Assembly (NCBI GenBank): GCA_947503785.1
Contig: CANNFB010000005.1
Coordinates: forward strand, 62,001-126,000
Length of the DNA: 64,000 nt
Direction of reading: 5' to 3'
From: an uncultured Campylobacterales bacterium
Lineage (GTDB): Bacteria > Campylobacterota > Campylobacteria > Campylobacterales > Arcobacteraceae
Part shown: in pieces, positions 8,004 through 17,127 of the stretch
How the letters are laid out: the number at the start of each line of letters is the position of its first letter
How positions within the stretch are numbered: position 1 is the stretch's first letter
Position numbers and translations under genes: made by a program
The notes under the pieces: generated by a model
Databases searched by the model: none
Told to the model about the DNA's origin: nothing
What the model saw: only the letters and a program-made list of their open reading frames with translations

Positions 8004-9134
8004 ATGAATTTAAGTGATTTTGAAAAAACAAACCATAGTGGATTATATATCTCAAAAGCTGCTCATCCAACTTTTGGAAAAAAATATATTGCAAGATTTC
8101 AATATGAAAAGAAAAGATATGTAAAAGTTTTAGGTTATACAAGAAAAGATAACTTGACAAAAAAAGATGCATTTGATTTAATGCAAAAATTTAAAGATTC
8201 AATAGTTATACCCCAAAAAGTTTCAGAACCTATTAAAAATAATACTGAAAATGAAAATATTAATAACTTTGATAATGAGCAACTTAATAAATTAATAGAA
8301 GAAAATAATAGCTTAGTATCAATTCTAGGAGATTACAAAAAACTAAATTCTCATGTCTTAAAAGAGGGTATTCAAAAGATTTATGATCTTGAAGAACTTA
8401 AAAAATATCAAATTGAATTAATTAAGTTACAAAATTATTTAGAATCAAATAGTAAAAGAATGATAATACTTTTTGAAGGAAGAGATGCTTCTGGAAAAGG
8501 TGGCGCTATTAGACGAATGACTAGATATATGAATAATAAGCATTATCGAATAGTTGCACTTGGAAAGCCCACTGAAACACAAAGAACTCAATGGTTCTTT
8601 CAACGATATATAGAACATTTTCCTACTGGTGGAGAAATAGTACTATTTGATAGATCTTGGTATAACAGAGCTATGGTTGAACCTATTTTTGGATTTTGTA
8701 CAAAAGAAGAACATGAAATTTTCATGGAAGATGTTGTGAATTTTGAACAAGATTTAGTAAGACAAGGAATGATTCTAATCAAACTTTATTTTTCTGTTTC
8801 AAAAGAAGAACAAAAAAGAAGATTTGATAGAAGAATTGAAGATCCATTAAGACAATGGAAGTTTTCAGAAGTTGATATGCAAGCACAAGATTTATGGGAT
8901 GAATTCTCTGAAAAAAAATATGAAATGCTAAGACGTACAACTTCAAGATCTGCACCTTGGAATATTGTAAGAAGTGATGATAAGCATAAAGCTAGACTTG
9001 AAGCAATGAAGATAATTTTAAATTCTGTTGATTATGATGGAAGAAATTATTCACTTGATTATGAACCAAATGAGGCCGTTAACATATCAGTTCAAAAAGA
9101 ACTACTTCAAATGAGAAAATCTAAAAACTATTAG
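8004..9134 (+). CDS. ppk2: Polyphosphate kinase 2 with an extra N-terminal integrase-like domain, second copy
   Basis: A 376-residue PPK2 paralogue. The catalytic part (about residue 115 to the end) keeps Walker A 'FEGRDASGKGGAIRR', 'ALGKPTETQRTQWFFQRY' and 'LFDRSWYNRAMVEPIFGF'. The first 70 residues are not PPK2: 'GLYISKAAHPTFGKKYIARF' and 'YVKVLGYTRKDNLTKKDA' resemble the beta-strand arm-binding or AP2-like domain at the N-terminus of tyrosine integrases. An acidic, Asn-rich linker (about 72-115) joins the two. The ATG is two bases after the upstream stop, so translation is probably coupled. What the extra domain binds is unknown; nucleic acid or polyphosphate are options. Confidence 0.88.
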   Translation: MNLSDFEKTNHSGLYISKAAHPTFGKKYIARFQYEKKRYVKVLGYTRKDNLTKKDAFDLMQKFKDSIVIPQKVSEPIKNNTENENINNFDNEQLNKLIEENNSLVSILGDYKKLNSHVLKEGIQKIYDLEELKKYQIELIKLQNYLESNSKRMIILFEGRDASGKGGAIRRMTRYMNNKHYRIVALGKPTETQRTQWFFQRYIEHFPTGGEIVLFDRSWYNRAMVEPIFGFCTKEEHEIFMEDVVNFEQDLVRQGMILIKLYFSVSKEEQKRRFDRRIEDPLRQWKFSEVDMQAQDLWDEFSEKKYEMLRRTTSRSAPWNIVRSDDKHKARLEAMKIILNSVDYDGRNYSLDYEPNEAVNISVQKELLQMRKSKNY

Positions 9135-9145
9135 TTTTTAGATTT
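9117..9145. terminator. Bidirectional terminator overlapping the second ppk2 stop
   Basis: AAATCTAAAAACT-ATT-AGTTTTTAGATTT is a 13-bp perfect stem with T- and A-rich flanks. It lies between the convergent ppk2 and TRAP permease genes and includes the ppk2 stop codon. Confidence 0.7.
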
Positions 9146-9159
9146 TTACTCTTTTATTC

Positions 9160-11313
9160 TTAGTAAACTAATCCTAAGTTTTTCATTCTTGCTTTTTGTG
9201 ATAGGTAAATAGCTGCATATATGCCTAATCCAATTACATAAGATACATACTCATGTGGTAAATTTAACCACTCTTGTGCAATATTTGGAACTAACATAAA
9301 AGGTACAATTAAGAAGAAAGATAATCTTTCATAGATACTTGTTTTCATCATAAAGTAACTTTGAGTTGCACTAGAAAATGCAAACATACCAACTACTGCC
9401 ATTGAAAAGATAAGTGCTATTTCAGCAGGATTTGTAATCCATTGCCATAAAGCTGGATTATCTGGATCATTTGCATCAACGCCATCTATTAGTAACAGTT
9501 TATTATTGAAGAAAAATGCAAATGGTAAAATTGCAGTTCTTATATCATAAGCGAAACCTTGAACACCTGTTTTTATTGGATCAGATTTTGCAATCCCAGC
9601 TGCGGCATAAGCCGCAATACCAACAGGTGGGGTGTCATCGGCTAGAATACCAAAGTAGAATACAAAAAGGTGAGCTGCAATTGTAGGAATTAAGAATCCA
9701 TTATCAGCAGCAAGTGAAATAATAATAGGAGCAGTTAAACTAGCCATAATAATATAGTTAGCAGTTGTAGGAAGACCCATTCCAAGAATTAGAGAAATGA
9801 TTCCTGTAAATAATAAAATAGCTAAGATATAACCACCTGAAAGCTCTTCAATTACTTCAATTAAAACTTGACCAATACCTGTTAATGTTACAGATCCTAC
9901 AACAATACCAGCAACACCAGTTGCAATTGCAATAGGAACCATATTTTTAGCACCATTTACCATACCAATAGCAATATCTTCAAAACCTTCTAAGAATACT
10001 CTTTTTGTAAGTTTTTCTTTTCTTAATATTGCGCCAATTGGTTTTTGAGTAACCATAATTAACATCATAAATTGAATTGCACTAAGAGCAGCACTTTGAG
10101 CTGACTCTTGTAATACTATTAGTGTATAAATCAAGAAGAAAATAGGAATGATATAATGAATACCTTGTTTAAAAATATCCCAAACACGAGCTAATTTACT
10201 TGGTTCTTCACCTTCAAGTCCTAGCTTTAATGCTTCTAAATGAACTATATAAAATAGTGCAAAATAAGAAACAAATGCAGGAATAAAAGCAGCCATTACA
10301 ACATCAGTATATGCAAGTCCTAAAAACTCTGCAATAATAAAAGCAGCAGCTCCCATAATAGGAGGCATTAACTGTCCATTTGTAGAAGCGGCAACTTCAA
10401 CTGCAGCTGCTTTATGTGCTGGGAATCCTAATCTTTTCATTAAAGGAATAGTAAAAGTTCCTGTTGTTACTGTATTTGCAATAGATGAACCTGAAATAAT
10501 ACCAGTAAGTCCAGATGCGGCAACTGATGCTTTTGCAGGTCCTCCTCTATATTTTCCTAAGGCTGCATAAGCCATATTAATAAAGTAATCACCAGCACCA
10601 GCACGTTCTAAAAGCGCACCAAAAAGTACAAATAGGAAAACAAATCCTGCAGATACTCCTAATGGAACACCAAAAATACCTTCCGTTGTTAAGTACATTT
10701 GAGCAGAAAGCTTAGTTAAACTCGCACCCTTATGTGCAATTAAATCAGGCATATATTGTCCAAAGTAATCATATAATAAGAAACATATTGCAATAACTGA
10801 AAGTGCCATACCTAAAGCACGACGTGCTGCTTCAAGTAAGATAACTATTGTAACAAGTCCAATAACTACATCTCTTCCAAGATAGTCACCAGCTCTCATT
10901 GATAATCCAGTATAATCATAATAAACATATAATGCACCAACAGCACCAATTAGTGCTAAAGTAAAGGCATGCCAAGGAATTTTGTATTTTAATATACGTG
11001 ATTTATACATAGGATACATCATAAAACACAATACAACTGCAAATGCTAAGTGTACTGATCTTACGAAAGCACCATTTGTTGGGACAAATGCTACGTAAAG
11101 TTGGTATGAAGACCAAAGAAATGCAACCATTCCTATAAGCCAAAATTCCCAGTTTGTTTTGTCAAAAGATCTTTGACCTTCTAAATCAGCAATTAATTCT
11201 TCTTCATCAGCATGTACTTCTTCTGATTCCGGTATATGCTTTCTATTATCTTTATCCTCAAGATGGCAAAGGAGTTCTTCTTCTCTTTGGCTTAATTCTA
11301 CTTCATGTTTCAT
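9160..11313 (-). CDS. TRAP transporter fused permease (TAXI family, DctQ-DctM type)
   Basis: A 717-residue integral membrane protein with about 16-18 hydrophobic segments after an acidic cytoplasmic N-terminus of about 55 residues. The long C-terminal part has DctM-type features: 'GSSIANTVTTGTFTIPLMKR', 'MGLPTTANYIIMASL' and 'LADDTPPVGIAAYAAAGIA'. Fusion of small and large subunits is normal for TAXI-type TRAP systems, which use a Na+ or H+ gradient to import substrates such as glutamate or other dicarboxylates. Its binding protein is encoded upstream (11431-12378) with a terminator hairpin in between. The ATG has AAAAGGA upstream. Substrate cannot be told from sequence. Confidence 0.92.
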   Translation of the reverse strand: MKHEVELSQREEELLCHLEDKDNRKHIPESEEVHADEEELIADLEGQRSFDKTNWEFWLIGMVAFLWSSYQLYVAFVPTNGAFVRSVHLAFAVVLCFMMYPMYKSRILKYKIPWHAFTLALIGAVGALYVYYDYTGLSMRAGDYLGRDVVIGLVTIVILLEAARRALGMALSVIAICFLLYDYFGQYMPDLIAHKGASLTKLSAQMYLTTEGIFGVPLGVSAGFVFLFVLFGALLERAGAGDYFINMAYAALGKYRGGPAKASVAASGLTGIISGSSIANTVTTGTFTIPLMKRLGFPAHKAAAVEVAASTNGQLMPPIMGAAAFIIAEFLGLAYTDVVMAAFIPAFVSYFALFYIVHLEALKLGLEGEEPSKLARVWDIFKQGIHYIIPIFFLIYTLIVLQESAQSAALSAIQFMMLIMVTQKPIGAILRKEKLTKRVFLEGFEDIAIGMVNGAKNMVPIAIATGVAGIVVGSVTLTGIGQVLIEVIEELSGGYILAILLFTGIISLILGMGLPTTANYIIMASLTAPIIISLAADNGFLIPTIAAHLFVFYFGILADDTPPVGIAAYAAAGIAKSDPIKTGVQGFAYDIRTAILPFAFFFNNKLLLIDGVDANDPDNPALWQWITNPAEIALIFSMAVVGMFAFSSATQSYFMMKTSIYERLSFFLIVPFMLVPNIAQEWLNLPHEYVSYVIGLGIYAAIYLSQKARMKNLGLVY

Positions 11314-11376
11314 ATGAATCCTTTTGGTTATTAGATATTAAAAAAAACTATTAAGTGTAATCTTTTTAAATATCTT

Positions 11377-11412
11377 AAAAAAAAGGTTAAAGAGTAAACT
11401 CTTTAACCTTTT
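11377..11412 (-). terminator. Terminator/attenuator between the TAXI binding protein and permease genes
   Basis: On the minus strand, AAAAGGTTAAAGAG-TTTA-CTCTTTAACCTTTT forms a near-perfect stem followed by a run of T. It sits 18 bases after the binding-protein stop and could let the binding protein be made in excess over the permease. Confidence 0.8.
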
Positions 11413-11430
11413 GAGAAAATATAGCGAGTA

Positions 11431-12378
11431 TTATAAAATACCTGCTTCTTTAAATGCTTTTTTTGCACCTTCATGTTGAGGAACAGATAAACCATCTAAT
11501 AATGACTCTTTAGTAATAGTTTTGTAAGCTGGGTGAAGTTTTTTGAAATCTTCGAAGTTGTCTAAAATTGCTTTTGTTACAACATAAACAGCTTTGTTAT
11601 CTAATGCAGTACTAGAAACTAATACAGCTTTAACCCCAATACTTGGAACATCAGTAGTTACACCTTTATAAAAAGTTCCAGAAATAGTACCTTTTGCATA
11701 GTATGGATATTTCTTAACTAATTTGTCAATTTGAGCACCATCAATTGGTACAATATTAATATCTACAGAGTTTGATGCATCTTTAATATTTGCAGTTGGG
11801 TGTCCAAACATACCAAAGTAACCATCAATTTTTTTATCTTTTAACATATTAGGACCTTCAGTAGATTTTAATTCACTTTTTAAATCTAATGAAGTATCTT
11901 TAACGCCAAATGCATCCATAACAATTTCAGTTGTCATTCTAGTACCAGAACCTGGAACATCGATGTTGATTTTTTTACCTTTCATATCTGCAATAGAATT
12001 AATATTACTATCTTTTCTAGCAACAAATGCAAGTAATTCTGGATAAATAGCAATAACAGATCTTAAATCTTTATGTGCCTTACCTTCAAATTTTCCTTGA
12101 CCGTTAAATGCTTGAAATGCAGTATCACTTTGAGAAATACCAAAATCAAGTTCACCTGCTTTGATTGTGTTTACATTATATACAGATCCACCAGTTGATT
12201 CAACAGTACATCTAATACCTGTTTCTTTTTTAAGTTTGTTTACCATTCTACAAACTGCACCACCTGTTGGGTAATATGTTCCTGTAACTCCACCAGTTCC
12301 TATTGTAATAAACTGAGCAGCCATTGCTGGAATACTTAAAGCACCTACTAATGTTAAACTTAATACACTTTTCTTCAT
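11431..12378 (-). CDS. TAXI family TRAP transporter solute-binding protein
   Basis: A 315-residue periplasmic protein with a clear Sec signal peptide (MKKSVLSLTLVGALSIPAMA, cleavage about residue 20). The mature part starts with the TAXI signature 'FITIGTGGVTGTYYPTGGA'. It binds the substrate for the fused permease encoded immediately downstream. The ATG is preceded by AAAAGGAGA at good spacing. Length and domain content match the family. The ligand is unknown; glutamate and other small carboxylates are typical for studied members. Confidence 0.93.
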   Translation of the reverse strand: MKKSVLSLTLVGALSIPAMAAQFITIGTGGVTGTYYPTGGAVCRMVNKLKKETGIRCTVESTGGSVYNVNTIKAGELDFGISQSDTAFQAFNGQGKFEGKAHKDLRSVIAIYPELLAFVARKDSNINSIADMKGKKINIDVPGSGTRMTTEIVMDAFGVKDTSLDLKSELKSTEGPNMLKDKKIDGYFGMFGHPTANIKDASNSVDINIVPIDGAQIDKLVKKYPYYAKGTISGTFYKGVTTDVPSIGVKAVLVSSTALDNKAVYVVTKAILDNFEDFKKLHPAYKTITKESLLDGLSVPQHEGAKKAFKEAGIL

Positions 12379-12455
12379 ATCTTCTCCTTTTTTTTAGTAA
12401 TAAATGATATAAAAAAAAGTATTAAACAAACCTTTTTTATGAAACTTTTATGAAA

Positions 12456-14177
12456 CTACCAAGGATTTTCTACTGTATTTGTTTCTTTTTTGGATTTTAT
12501 TTTCTTTAATAGTGAGTTTGTTTTTTGGTTTTCAAGCTGTTTTAACCATTTTTCTTCTTCTAAATCTGATATCTCATTTTGTTTTGAAAACTTTGAATCT
12601 TTTTGTTCTTTATTATCTGCATCTTTTTTCTTGTTTTCTTTTTTCTTCTGGCTAGATTCTTTTTTTTCTGAATCTTTCTTTTTATTATCTTTGTTTTTTT
12701 GATTCTTGTTTTTCTTTTTATCTTTAGAGTCTTTATCTTTTTTCTTATTTTTTTTCTTTTTCTCTTCATCTTCCTTTTTTTTCTCAAGTGCTTTGTTTAC
12801 TAAATCCAGATTTTCTTTTGTTTGTTTGTCGTTTTTTAGTTTTAAAGCATTTTCATAAGTAGCTTTTGCCTTTTCAAGATTCTTAGCTTTTACATAAGAG
12901 TTTCCTAAATTATGAAGTTTTTGAAAATCAAAATCTTTATCATCACTTTGAATTCCTTCATATTCTTTTATTGCCTCTTTGTATTTTCCATCCTTATATA
13001 ATGAGTTAGCTAGATTATATTTTGTTTGTTCATTTTGTTCTAAACTTGAATAATTTTTAATAGCTTTTTTATAATCTTTTGCTTTATATGCACTATTAGC
13101 TTCTGCAATCGTCTTAAAATCAAAGATAGAAGCTTGGACTTGGTTTATATTAAAAGATATAAGAACTGCAAGAATACTTACGATTGTTTTTTTGTTTTTA
13201 AGTTTGTTTCTTACTTTGAATGTTGGTAATGAAGAAAAAGCAATAAGTAGAAAAACAAGCCCTAAAGATAAAGGATAGTAAAACAGTTCAGTATATGTTT
13301 TAAATCTTTTTTCTTTAAACTCTTGTTTTTGGGATTTTGAATTTATTTCATTTAAAATTTGAGTGATGTCATTTGAATCTAATGAGTAGTTAATATACCC
13401 ACCATCTGTTTCCATGCTCAAACTTTTAATATTTTCATTTAAACCAACGGTTACAATATTTCCATTTTTATCAACTAAATAATTTCCATCTTTTAATTTT
13501 ATTGCAGAACCTTTTTTTGTAGCAGTTGCTATTACATATATATTGATATTGTGTTTATTTGCAAATTGTATTTCTTCATTAAACTCTTTTTTATCAGCTC
13601 CATCACTTAAAAGTATAAGATTTTTACTTTTGTAATCTTTTAGTAATTTATTTGTAATTTCTAATGTTGAATAAATATTTGTACCATTATCAAAATTTAT
13701 TCCTGTATCTAAGTTTTCAATTAAAATTTTAAGTGAGGTAAAATCTTGTGTTACAGGTGAGAGTAAAAAAGATGATTTAGCAAATAAAATTACGCCAAGA
13801 GCGTTACTTTGTGAAAGTTCTATCAAACTTAAAAGTTTTCTTTTTGCAAATTCCAATCTATTTGGATATATATCATTTGCCATCATTGATTTTGAAACAT
13901 CAATTGCTATTATTACTGCATTTAATTGTTGTTTTGTATCATGAACTTTTTCATTTGTTACAGGACGTGCAAGTGCTATAATCATTAATAATAAGGCAAT
14001 AAAGAGAGTTATATTTCTTGCCTTAGTTGAAAAGTATTGACTAGAAACACTTAATTTTTCTAAAACTTCTTTTGAAAAGTATTTATCAAAAGTATTCTTT
14101 TTTTTGATGATTAAAATCATTAAAACAATTGAAGGTATAAGCATTAAATAGATGACATTTATGTATAAAAATTGCAA
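12456..14177 (-). CDS. VWA domain protein with TPR repeats (BatB/BatC-like)
   Basis: This 573-residue protein has two N-terminal membrane segments (about 5-24 and 53-70). A von Willebrand A domain follows with the MIDAS motif 'AIDVSKSMMAND' (about residue 92), then membrane segments near 305-322 and 335-350. Next come TPR repeats with the periodic 'AYKAKDYKKAIKNY' and 'ATYENALKLKN' (about 360-465), and a very Lys-rich tail (about 465-540). The order VWA-TPR resembles BatB plus BatC of the Bacteroides aerotolerance operon joined in one chain. It is probably inner-membrane anchored; the partner MoxR ATPase is not in the window. The tail is low-complexity, with out-of-frame ORFs on both strands that are shadows. 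Confidence 0.82.
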   Translation of the reverse strand: MQFLYINVIYLMLIPSIVLMILIIKKKNTFDKYFSKEVLEKLSVSSQYFSTKARNITLFIALLLMIIALARPVTNEKVHDTKQQLNAVIIAIDVSKSMMANDIYPNRLEFAKRKLLSLIELSQSNALGVILFAKSSFLLSPVTQDFTSLKILIENLDTGINFDNGTNIYSTLEITNKLLKDYKSKNLILLSDGADKKEFNEEIQFANKHNINIYVIATATKKGSAIKLKDGNYLVDKNGNIVTVGLNENIKSLSMETDGGYINYSLDSNDITQILNEINSKSQKQEFKEKRFKTYTELFYYPLSLGLVFLLIAFSSLPTFKVRNKLKNKKTIVSILAVLISFNINQVQASIFDFKTIAEANSAYKAKDYKKAIKNYSSLEQNEQTKYNLANSLYKDGKYKEAIKEYEGIQSDDKDFDFQKLHNLGNSYVKAKNLEKAKATYENALKLKNDKQTKENLDLVNKALEKKKEDEEKKKKNKKKDKDSKDKKKNKNQKNKDNKKKDSEKKESSQKKKENKKKDADNKEQKDSKFSKQNEISDLEEEKWLKQLENQKTNSLLKKIKSKKETNTVENPW

Positions 14178-14266
14178 TTGAAAACTCCTTGGAAATGTAT
14201 TTTATTAAAGCTTTATTAATTTTTAGATAAAATCACGATTAAAATATAAAAATCGGAGTGAATTTG

Positions 14267-15568
14267 ATGGAATTTAACGCAAAAAAAGTTGACGAAGCAA
14301 ACGCAGTAATATCTGCAACAATCGCAAAAGAGACAATTGAAAGTAATTTAGACAAAGTAGCTAAAGAAGCTGCTAAAACTATGGATATTCAAGGTTTTAG
14401 AAAAGGTAAAGTTCCTGTTGCAGTTGTTAAATCAAGATATGCAGAGAAATTAACTGAAGATGCTGAAGGTGAAGCATTAAGAGCTGTATTAGCAAATGGT
14501 TTAAAAGAATTAAACATTGCAAATGAAGATTTAGTAGGTGAGCCTTCAATTTCTAAATTTGATAAAAAAGAAGATGGTTCAATTGATATTGAAGTATCAG
14601 TAGCTTGTAAACCAGCAGTTGACTTAGGTGATTATAAATCATTATTACCAGCAGTTGAAGATAAAGCAGTTGATGCAAAAGAAATTGATGCAAAATTAGA
14701 AGAAATGGCTAAACAATCTGCTCCTTTAACTAAAATTGCTAGAAAAAGAATGGTTAAAGACCAAGATCATGCTTTAATTGATTTTGAAGGTTTTGTTGAT
14801 GGTGTTGCCTTTGAAGGTGGAAAAGCAGAGAAATTTGCATTACACGTAGGTTCAGGTTCATTTATCCCAGGATTTGAAGAACAAGTTATTGGTATGAAAT
14901 ATGAAGAGCAAAAAGATATCACTGTTACTTTCCCAGCAGAATATCAAGCAAAAGATTTAGCTGGTAAAGAAGCTGTATTTAAAGTAACTTTACATGAAAT
15001 TCAAGAAAAAGCTGCTGCAGAAATTAATGACGAATTTGCGGCTAAAATGTTACAAGGTGAAGAAAATGCAACTGTTGAAACATTAAAAGCTAAATTAGAA
15101 GAGCAAATGAAAGCTGAAGAAAAAAATAAATATTACAGAGAAGAATTAAAACCTGCATATTTAGAAACTTTAGTTGAAAAAGTAAACTTTGCATTACCAG
15201 CAACAATTGTTGATCAAGAAATTAATCAAGCTTTAAATAACAAAGCTAGAACTATGAGCGAAGATGAAATCAAAGTTTTACAAGAAGATGCTTCAAAAGT
15301 TGAAGAATTAAGAGAAGAATTAAGAGCAGATGCTGAAAATTCAGTTAAAGCTACATTTATTGTTGATGCATTAGCAAAAGCTGAAAATGTTGATGTTACT
15401 GATCAAGAAGTTTCACAAGTTTTATACTATGAAGCAATGCAAATGGGACAAAATCCTCAAGATGTTTTAAAACAATATCAAGAAGCAGGATATTTACCAG
15501 CAATTAAAATGTCAATGATTGAAGAAAAAGTTATTACTAAATTATTAGACGAAAAATTAGGAAAATAA
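14267..15568 (+). CDS. tig: Trigger factor (ribosome-associated chaperone)
   Basis: A 433-residue protein with the three trigger factor domains: the ribosome-binding N-domain with the 'GFRKGKVP' signature (about residues 44-51), an FKBP-type peptidyl-prolyl isomerase domain ('DFEGFVDGVAFEGGKAE', about 165-245) and a helical C-terminal chaperone domain. It folds nascent chains at the ribosome exit. The ATG at 14267 is preferred over GTG at 14258 because of the CGGAGTG site upstream and the usual MEFNAK-type start. clpP and def follow, a maturation and quality-control cluster known from other Campylobacterota. Confidence 0.96.
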   Translation: MEFNAKKVDEANAVISATIAKETIESNLDKVAKEAAKTMDIQGFRKGKVPVAVVKSRYAEKLTEDAEGEALRAVLANGLKELNIANEDLVGEPSISKFDKKEDGSIDIEVSVACKPAVDLGDYKSLLPAVEDKAVDAKEIDAKLEEMAKQSAPLTKIARKRMVKDQDHALIDFEGFVDGVAFEGGKAEKFALHVGSGSFIPGFEEQVIGMKYEEQKDITVTFPAEYQAKDLAGKEAVFKVTLHEIQEKAAAEINDEFAAKMLQGEENATVETLKAKLEEQMKAEEKNKYYREELKPAYLETLVEKVNFALPATIVDQEINQALNNKARTMSEDEIKVLQEDASKVEELREELRADAENSVKATFIVDALAKAENVDVTDQEVSQVLYYEAMQMGQNPQDVLKQYQEAGYLPAIKMSMIEEKVITKLLDEKLGK

Positions 15569-15587
15569 AAAACCTTTAGGATAAACA

Positions 15588-16172
15588 ATGAGTTATATAC
15601 CATACGTAGTTGAAAAAAGTGGAAGAGGAGAGAGATCTTATGATATCTACTCTAGACTTCTAAAAGATAGAATCATCATGTTAAGTGGAGAAGTAAATGA
15701 TCAAGTAGCATCTACAATTGTTGCTCAATTACTTTTCTTAGAAGCTGAAGATCCAGATAAAGATATCTACCTTTATATAAACTCTCCAGGTGGAGTAATT
15801 ACTAGTGGGATGTCTATATATGACACTATGAATTATATTAAACCTGATGTTTGTACTATTTGTATTGGACAAGCTGCTTCTATGGGTGCTTTTCTTTTAT
15901 CAGCTGGAGTTAAAGGTAAGAGATATTCTCTTCCTAACTCTAGAATTATGATTCACCAACCATCAGGTGGTGCTCAAGGGCAATCAACTGATATTCAAAT
16001 TCAAGCAAAAGAGATTCAAAGAATGAAAGATAGTTTAAATGCAATGATTGCAGAACAAACTGGGCAAAGCGTTGAAACTATCGCTAATGATACAGAAAGA
16101 GATAACTTTATGAGTGCACCTGAAGCTTGTGCTTATGGTCTTATTGACGAAGTTATTGCTAAGCATAAGTAG
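15588..16172 (+). CDS. clpP: ATP-dependent Clp protease proteolytic subunit
   Basis: A 194-residue serine protease subunit with the ClpP catalytic triad: serine in '[14 protein letters not shown]' (about S98), histidine in '[12 protein letters not shown]' (about H123) and an aspartate in the C-terminal part (probably '[10 protein letters not shown]'). It forms the tetradecameric chamber that works with ClpX or ClpA and would degrade proteins carrying the ssrA tag. It lies 19 bases after tig and 8 bases before def, so the three are likely one operon. AGGATAA precedes the start. Confidence 0.97.
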   Translation: MSYIPYVVEKSGRGERSYDIYSRLLKDRIIMLSGEVNDQVASTIVAQLLFLEAEDPDKDIYLYINSPGGVITSGMSIYDTMNYIKPDVCTICIGQAASMGAFLLSAGVKGKRYSLPNSRIMIHQPSGGAQGQSTDIQIQAKEIQRMKDSLNAMIAEQTGQSVETIANDTERDNFMSAPEACAYGLIDEVIAKHK

Positions 16173-16180
16173 TAAATTAA

Positions 16181-16699
16181 ATGCTTAGAGAAGTTATAAT
16201 TTATCCAAACAAACTACTTCGATTAAAATCTGAAGACGTAGTGGAGTTCAATTCTGAACTTCACACTCTTTTAGATGACATGTATGAAACTATGATCGAT
16301 CATGCAGGTGTAGGTCTTGCAGCTATACAAGTAGGAATTCCTTTAAATGTTTTAATAATTTGTTTACCAAATGAAGAAGATATTCAAAATGAAGAAGACT
16401 TAATTGAAGCTATTAATCCTGTTATCACACATAAAGATGGAGAACAAGTTTTTACAGAAGGTTGTTTGAGTGTTCCTGGATTTACTGAAGATGTTACTAG
16501 AGCTCAACATATCATTGTTGAATACTTTGACAGAAATGGAAATAAACACACTATGGAAACTGAAGATTTTCTAGCTGTTGCATGGCAACATGAAATGGAA
16601 CATTTAGCTGGACATGTATTCATTGAACATTTATCTTTTTTAAAAAGAAAAAAGTTTGAAAAAGAGTGGAAAAGAAAACTAAAAGAGCAGAAAAAATAA
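16181..16699 (+). CDS. def: Peptide deformylase
   Basis: A 172-residue metalloenzyme that removes the N-formyl group from new proteins. All three motifs are present: 'GVGLAAIQVG' (motif 1), 'EGCLSVPG' (motif 2, metal cysteine) and 'QHEMEHLAGHVF' (motif 3, H-E-x-x-H). It is eight bases after clpP, and its stop region merges into a terminator shared with the convergent zinc-ribbon gene. Substrate is any formyl-Met nascent chain, in keeping with the neighbouring trigger factor. Confidence 0.96.
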   Translation: MLREVIIYPNKLLRLKSEDVVEFNSELHTLLDDMYETMIDHAGVGLAAIQVGIPLNVLIICLPNEEDIQNEEDLIEAINPVITHKDGEQVFTEGCLSVPGFTEDVTRAQHIIVEYFDRNGNKHTMETEDFLAVAWQHEMEHLAGHVFIEHLSFLKRKKFEKEWKRKLKEQKK

Positions 16700-16715
16700 A
16701 TTAATATTTTTTCTG
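16688..16715. terminator. Terminator after def
   Basis: CAGAAAAAATA-AATTAA-TATTTTTTCTG is an 11-bp perfect stem followed by ATTTTTT on the plus strand. It overlaps the def stop codon and lies between convergent genes. Confidence 0.75.
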
Positions 16716-16720
16716 ATTTT

Positions 16721-17098
16721 TTAAACTAACTGCAGTTTGTTAAGCACATTATATATCATTGCTAAAAGCAAAGAATTTACTAATATCCAAACTCCCCAAA
16801 AAAAGATACCTTCAAATTTTGTAATAAATAAACCTTTATGTAAATATGGACAAGATTTATAAGATACTACTAAATAAAAAATTACACCAAAAATAAAACT
16901 TATTTTATTCATTGATGTAATTATTATAAGTAAAAATGATAAAAAAGGTAAAAATACACTAAAAGCAAAAAACTTACCATATTTTGGTCTTTTACTACTT
17001 TCATTAAAATATCCAACGGTATGACCACATTTAGGACATACTGTTCCCATTCTTTCTAATATTTGATTATTGCACTCTGGACATGAAATTAATTCCAT
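16721..17098 (-). CDS. Zinc-ribbon membrane protein of unknown function
   Basis: A 125-residue protein starting with a double zinc knuckle (C-P-E-C at about residues 7-10 and C-P-K-C at about 21-24), then three hydrophobic segments (about 46-60, 66-82 and 98-118). Zinc-ribbon plus transmembrane proteins of this size are common and mostly uncharacterised. It is convergent with def. A possible 40-residue membrane ORF (17128-17250) lies just upstream on the same strand. No specific role is claimed. Confidence 0.65.
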   Translation of the reverse strand: MELISCPECNNQILERMGTVCPKCGHTVGYFNESSKRPKYGKFFAFSVFLPFLSFLLIIITSMNKISFIFGVIFYLVVSYKSCPYLHKGLFITKFEGIFFWGVWILVNSLLLAMIYNVLNKLQLV

Positions 17099-17127
17099 AT
17101 ATAATACTCCGTAAATTAAAATTGAAT

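Noticed and set aside
12490-12787. ORFs on both strands opposite the lysine-rich tail of the VWA-TPR protein
   Set aside because: They are Phe/Ser-rich or Lys/Arg-rich shadows of the low-complexity A/T-rich repeat, not independent genes.
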